Part shown: in pieces, positions 35,850 through 36,812 of the stretch
Layout: each line of letters begins with the position of its first letter
Position numbering within the stretch: the stretch's first letter is position 1
NCBI GenBank assembly: GCA_016867395.1
Contig: VGJS01000042.1
Span: forward strand, 1-36,812
DNA length: 36,812 nt
Direction of reading: 5' to 3'
DNA from: Candidatus Handelsmanbacteria bacterium
GTDB lineage: Bacteria; Latescibacterota; UBA2968; UBA8231
Notes under the pieces: model-generated
What the model was told of the DNA's origin: nothing
Database searches by the model: none
What the model saw: only the letters and a program-made list of their open reading frames with translations
Program-made: the position numbers and the translations under genes

Positions 35850-35865
35850 GGTGACAGTGGTCACA
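35850..35865. promoter_or_regulatory. CRP-type site upstream of the redox fusion gene
   Basis: GGTGACAGTGGTCACA on plus (TGTGACCACTGTCACC on minus) matches TGTGA-N6-TCACA with one mismatch. It abuts the inverted repeat at 35793-35849 and lies about 100 bp upstream of the ATG. A weak -10 (TATCTT) sits roughly 40 bp downstream on the minus strand without a good -35, as expected for an activator-dependent promoter. Confidence 0.45.
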
Positions 35866-35985
35866 GCAGGCTTGCGGAGACAATGTGAAATTGATAATAT
35901 CGCTATCGGCTAAGCAACGGGGCAGCAAAAGAGACGACACCCGAAATGATCTTGGCGGCCGTAGTTTAGTGCGGGCAAAAAATGC

Positions 35986-36014
35986 TTGACACTGCATGGG
36001 CCTTTTTTTATTAT
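35986..36014 (+). promoter_or_regulatory. Near-consensus promoter of the terminal secreted protein gene
   Basis: Plus-strand -35 TTGACA (35986-35991, perfect) and -10 TATTAT (36009-36014) with a 17-bp spacer. The start would be near 36021. Confidence 0.75.
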
Positions 36015-36020
36015 TACTCC

Positions 36021-36280
36021 CTACTTGGCTGAGGGTGGATTGTGTTTGGATGTTTTTACTATTTGTAGCAATCAAAAGTCTTGTTGAACATTCCTGATGA
36101 ACGTTCCGAAATGTTTGATAGAAAGGAGGGATTAGGCGCCGAGACGAACCGAAGTTCCTCTCGTCGTAGCCGAGCCCAAGGAAAGAGCGCAACGCAGACG
36201 AGATCAGTGGGCGAAATGATATGTGGTTTATTAACGCGTTTTCAAGACGGGGAGGGAACTCCCTGAGGAGGAAAACTATA
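36021..36280 (+). other. Long 5' leader (about 260 nt) with hairpins
   Basis: No convincing gene lies between the promoter and the ATG at 36281. The stretch has AACATT/AATGTT arms around 36086-36118, GACGA/TCGTC arms near 36140-36168, and a GCCC/GGGC pair spanning about 36174-36213. A clear GGGAG-GGAA-CTCCC tetraloop hairpin (36250-36263) sits right before the AGGAGG ribosome-binding site. A 61-codon frame starting at 36081 has no good ribosome-binding site and looks accidental. No known riboswitch class is recognised. Confidence 0.45.
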
Positions 36281-36812
36281 ATGAAGAAGTGCTTTGTGCT
36301 TCTGGCCGCCCTGCTGGTTGGCGTCCTGGGGAGCAGGGTGGATGCCGCCACGATCCACTCTGTCACCATGACGACGCCGGCAGACAGCGGGGTTTTCCGG
36401 GGTATCGATTCCTCTTTCGTGGTGACCACGAAGGTAATCGACTTCACCCCGGTCGACAGCTTGGAAGTGGTGATGTATCTGGCTGTCAATGATTCGACCG
36501 TCGTCGCGGATGCCGCCAGCGACACGGATTTCGGCGCTCTGGATCAAGTGTCGGTGATTTTGATCGGGCAGAGCAAGGGCGCTGTGAAAATGAAGCAGTT
36601 GGGCACTCCCGGCACCGACAACGCTCTTGGCGGCGGGCGCTATCTGCGCGATGGCCAGACGACTACGACGATTACTAAGGGTGGCCTGGTCGCTGTCCAG
36701 CAAAAGCGCGGTCGCGGTCTTAAAAACAAGGCCGATATCCGCGGCGATGGCGACTCCGTGGTGGTCACGGCCACCGGCGACACCACCTTCTTCAAGTGGT
36801 ACGGGAAGGTTT
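36281..36812 (+). CDS. Secreted protein, start only (runs off the window)
   Basis: At least 177 residues, open to the right edge, so it is partial. ATG follows a perfect AGGAGG. Residues 1-23 are a signal peptide (KKCFVLLAALLVGVLGS, cut likely after VDA). The mature start ATIHSVTMTTPADSGVFRG leads into alternating beta-strand sequence rich in Thr, Val, Asp and Gly, without Cys. It suggests an extracellular or surface beta-domain protein, probably large. A basic stretch (QQKRGRGLKNK) interrupts it near residues 142-152. Family not recognised. Confidence 0.85.
   Translation, partial: MKKCFVLLAALLVGVLGSRVDAATIHSVTMTTPADSGVFRGIDSSFVVTTKVIDFTPVDSLEVVMYLAVNDSTVVADAASDTDFGALDQVSVILIGQSKGAVKMKQLGTPGTDNALGGGRYLRDGQTTTTITKGGLVAVQQKRGRGLKNKADIRGDGDSVVVTATGDTTFFKWYGKV

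Noticed and set aside
36120..36240. Known riboswitch in the terminal leader
   Set aside because: The GA-rich bases recalled cyclic-di-GMP and glycine riboswitch segments, but the defining conserved strings of these classes are absent.

Overview
The window is a GC-rich bacterial chromosome segment in which recognisable housekeeping genes fill about the first 25 kb. Genes start with ATG or GTG, most have purine-rich ribosome-binding sites, and promoters where visible are sigma-70-like (TTGACA/TATAAT-like boxes with 16-18 bp spacing). No phylogenetic marker in the window settles the organism. An alpha2-type glycyl-tRNA synthetase, a SWIB-domain protein with a Lys/Ala tail, a DUF4416 protein, an HTH-receiver regulator and secreted proteins with proline-rich or beta-type sequence would fit an uncultivated lineage of the FCB/Latescibacterota type, but this is a weak inference.

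Layout. 0.1-1.95 kb (minus): an RraA-family protein and a D-threonine-aldolase/D-serine-dehydratase-like PLP enzyme. 2.3-5.1 kb: a DUF4416 gene (plus) converging on a short citrate synthase-family gene, followed by a methylisocitrate lyase-like gene (both minus). 5.2-11.8 kb (minus): tig-clpP-clpX-engB-serA-purA, tightly packed and headed by tRNA-Leu(UAG) with its own strong promoter. 12.2-18.1 kb (minus): proC-hisH-hisF-proB-divIC/ftsB-recO-glyS, packed as one operon. A divergent promoter region with a palindromic operator separates this from a plus-strand pair: a 39-residue, almost pure Lys/Ala peptide gene followed by a SWIB protein carrying the same kind of tail, closed by a strong terminator. 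carA and an Ldh_2-family dehydrogenase follow on plus. 21.4-25.3 kb (minus): aroC and an unusually long UxaA/GarD-type dehydratase that looks like two family units in one chain.

From 25.5 kb the character changes. After an intact secreted proline-rich protein there is a run of broken genes up to 33.3 kb: a ferritin-like/VIT1 transporter, a two-domain PPK2 polyphosphate kinase, a response regulator/GAF remnant, a FapA (DUF342) gene and an unrecognised minus-strand gene. All carry frameshifts or internal stops, several of them one-base changes in homopolymers. Either this is a decaying segment or the assembly is poor here. Inside it one intact gene encodes an excisionase-type HTH fused to a receiver domain whose phospho-acceptor Asp is replaced by Asn. 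The window ends with an intact membrane FAD/NAD(P)-4Fe-4S redox fusion protein and the start of a secreted protein behind a near-consensus promoter and a leader of about 260 nt.

The strongest unexplained signals are the Lys/Ala mini-gene plus SWIB pair, a four-copy family of hairpin-bearing intergenic repeats (about 2.1, 4.1, 12.1 and 21.2 kb), the double-unit dehydratase, the Asn-containing receiver, and two CRP-type palindromes at 25.4 and 35.9 kb. All calls are from reading the sequence; no database search was run.
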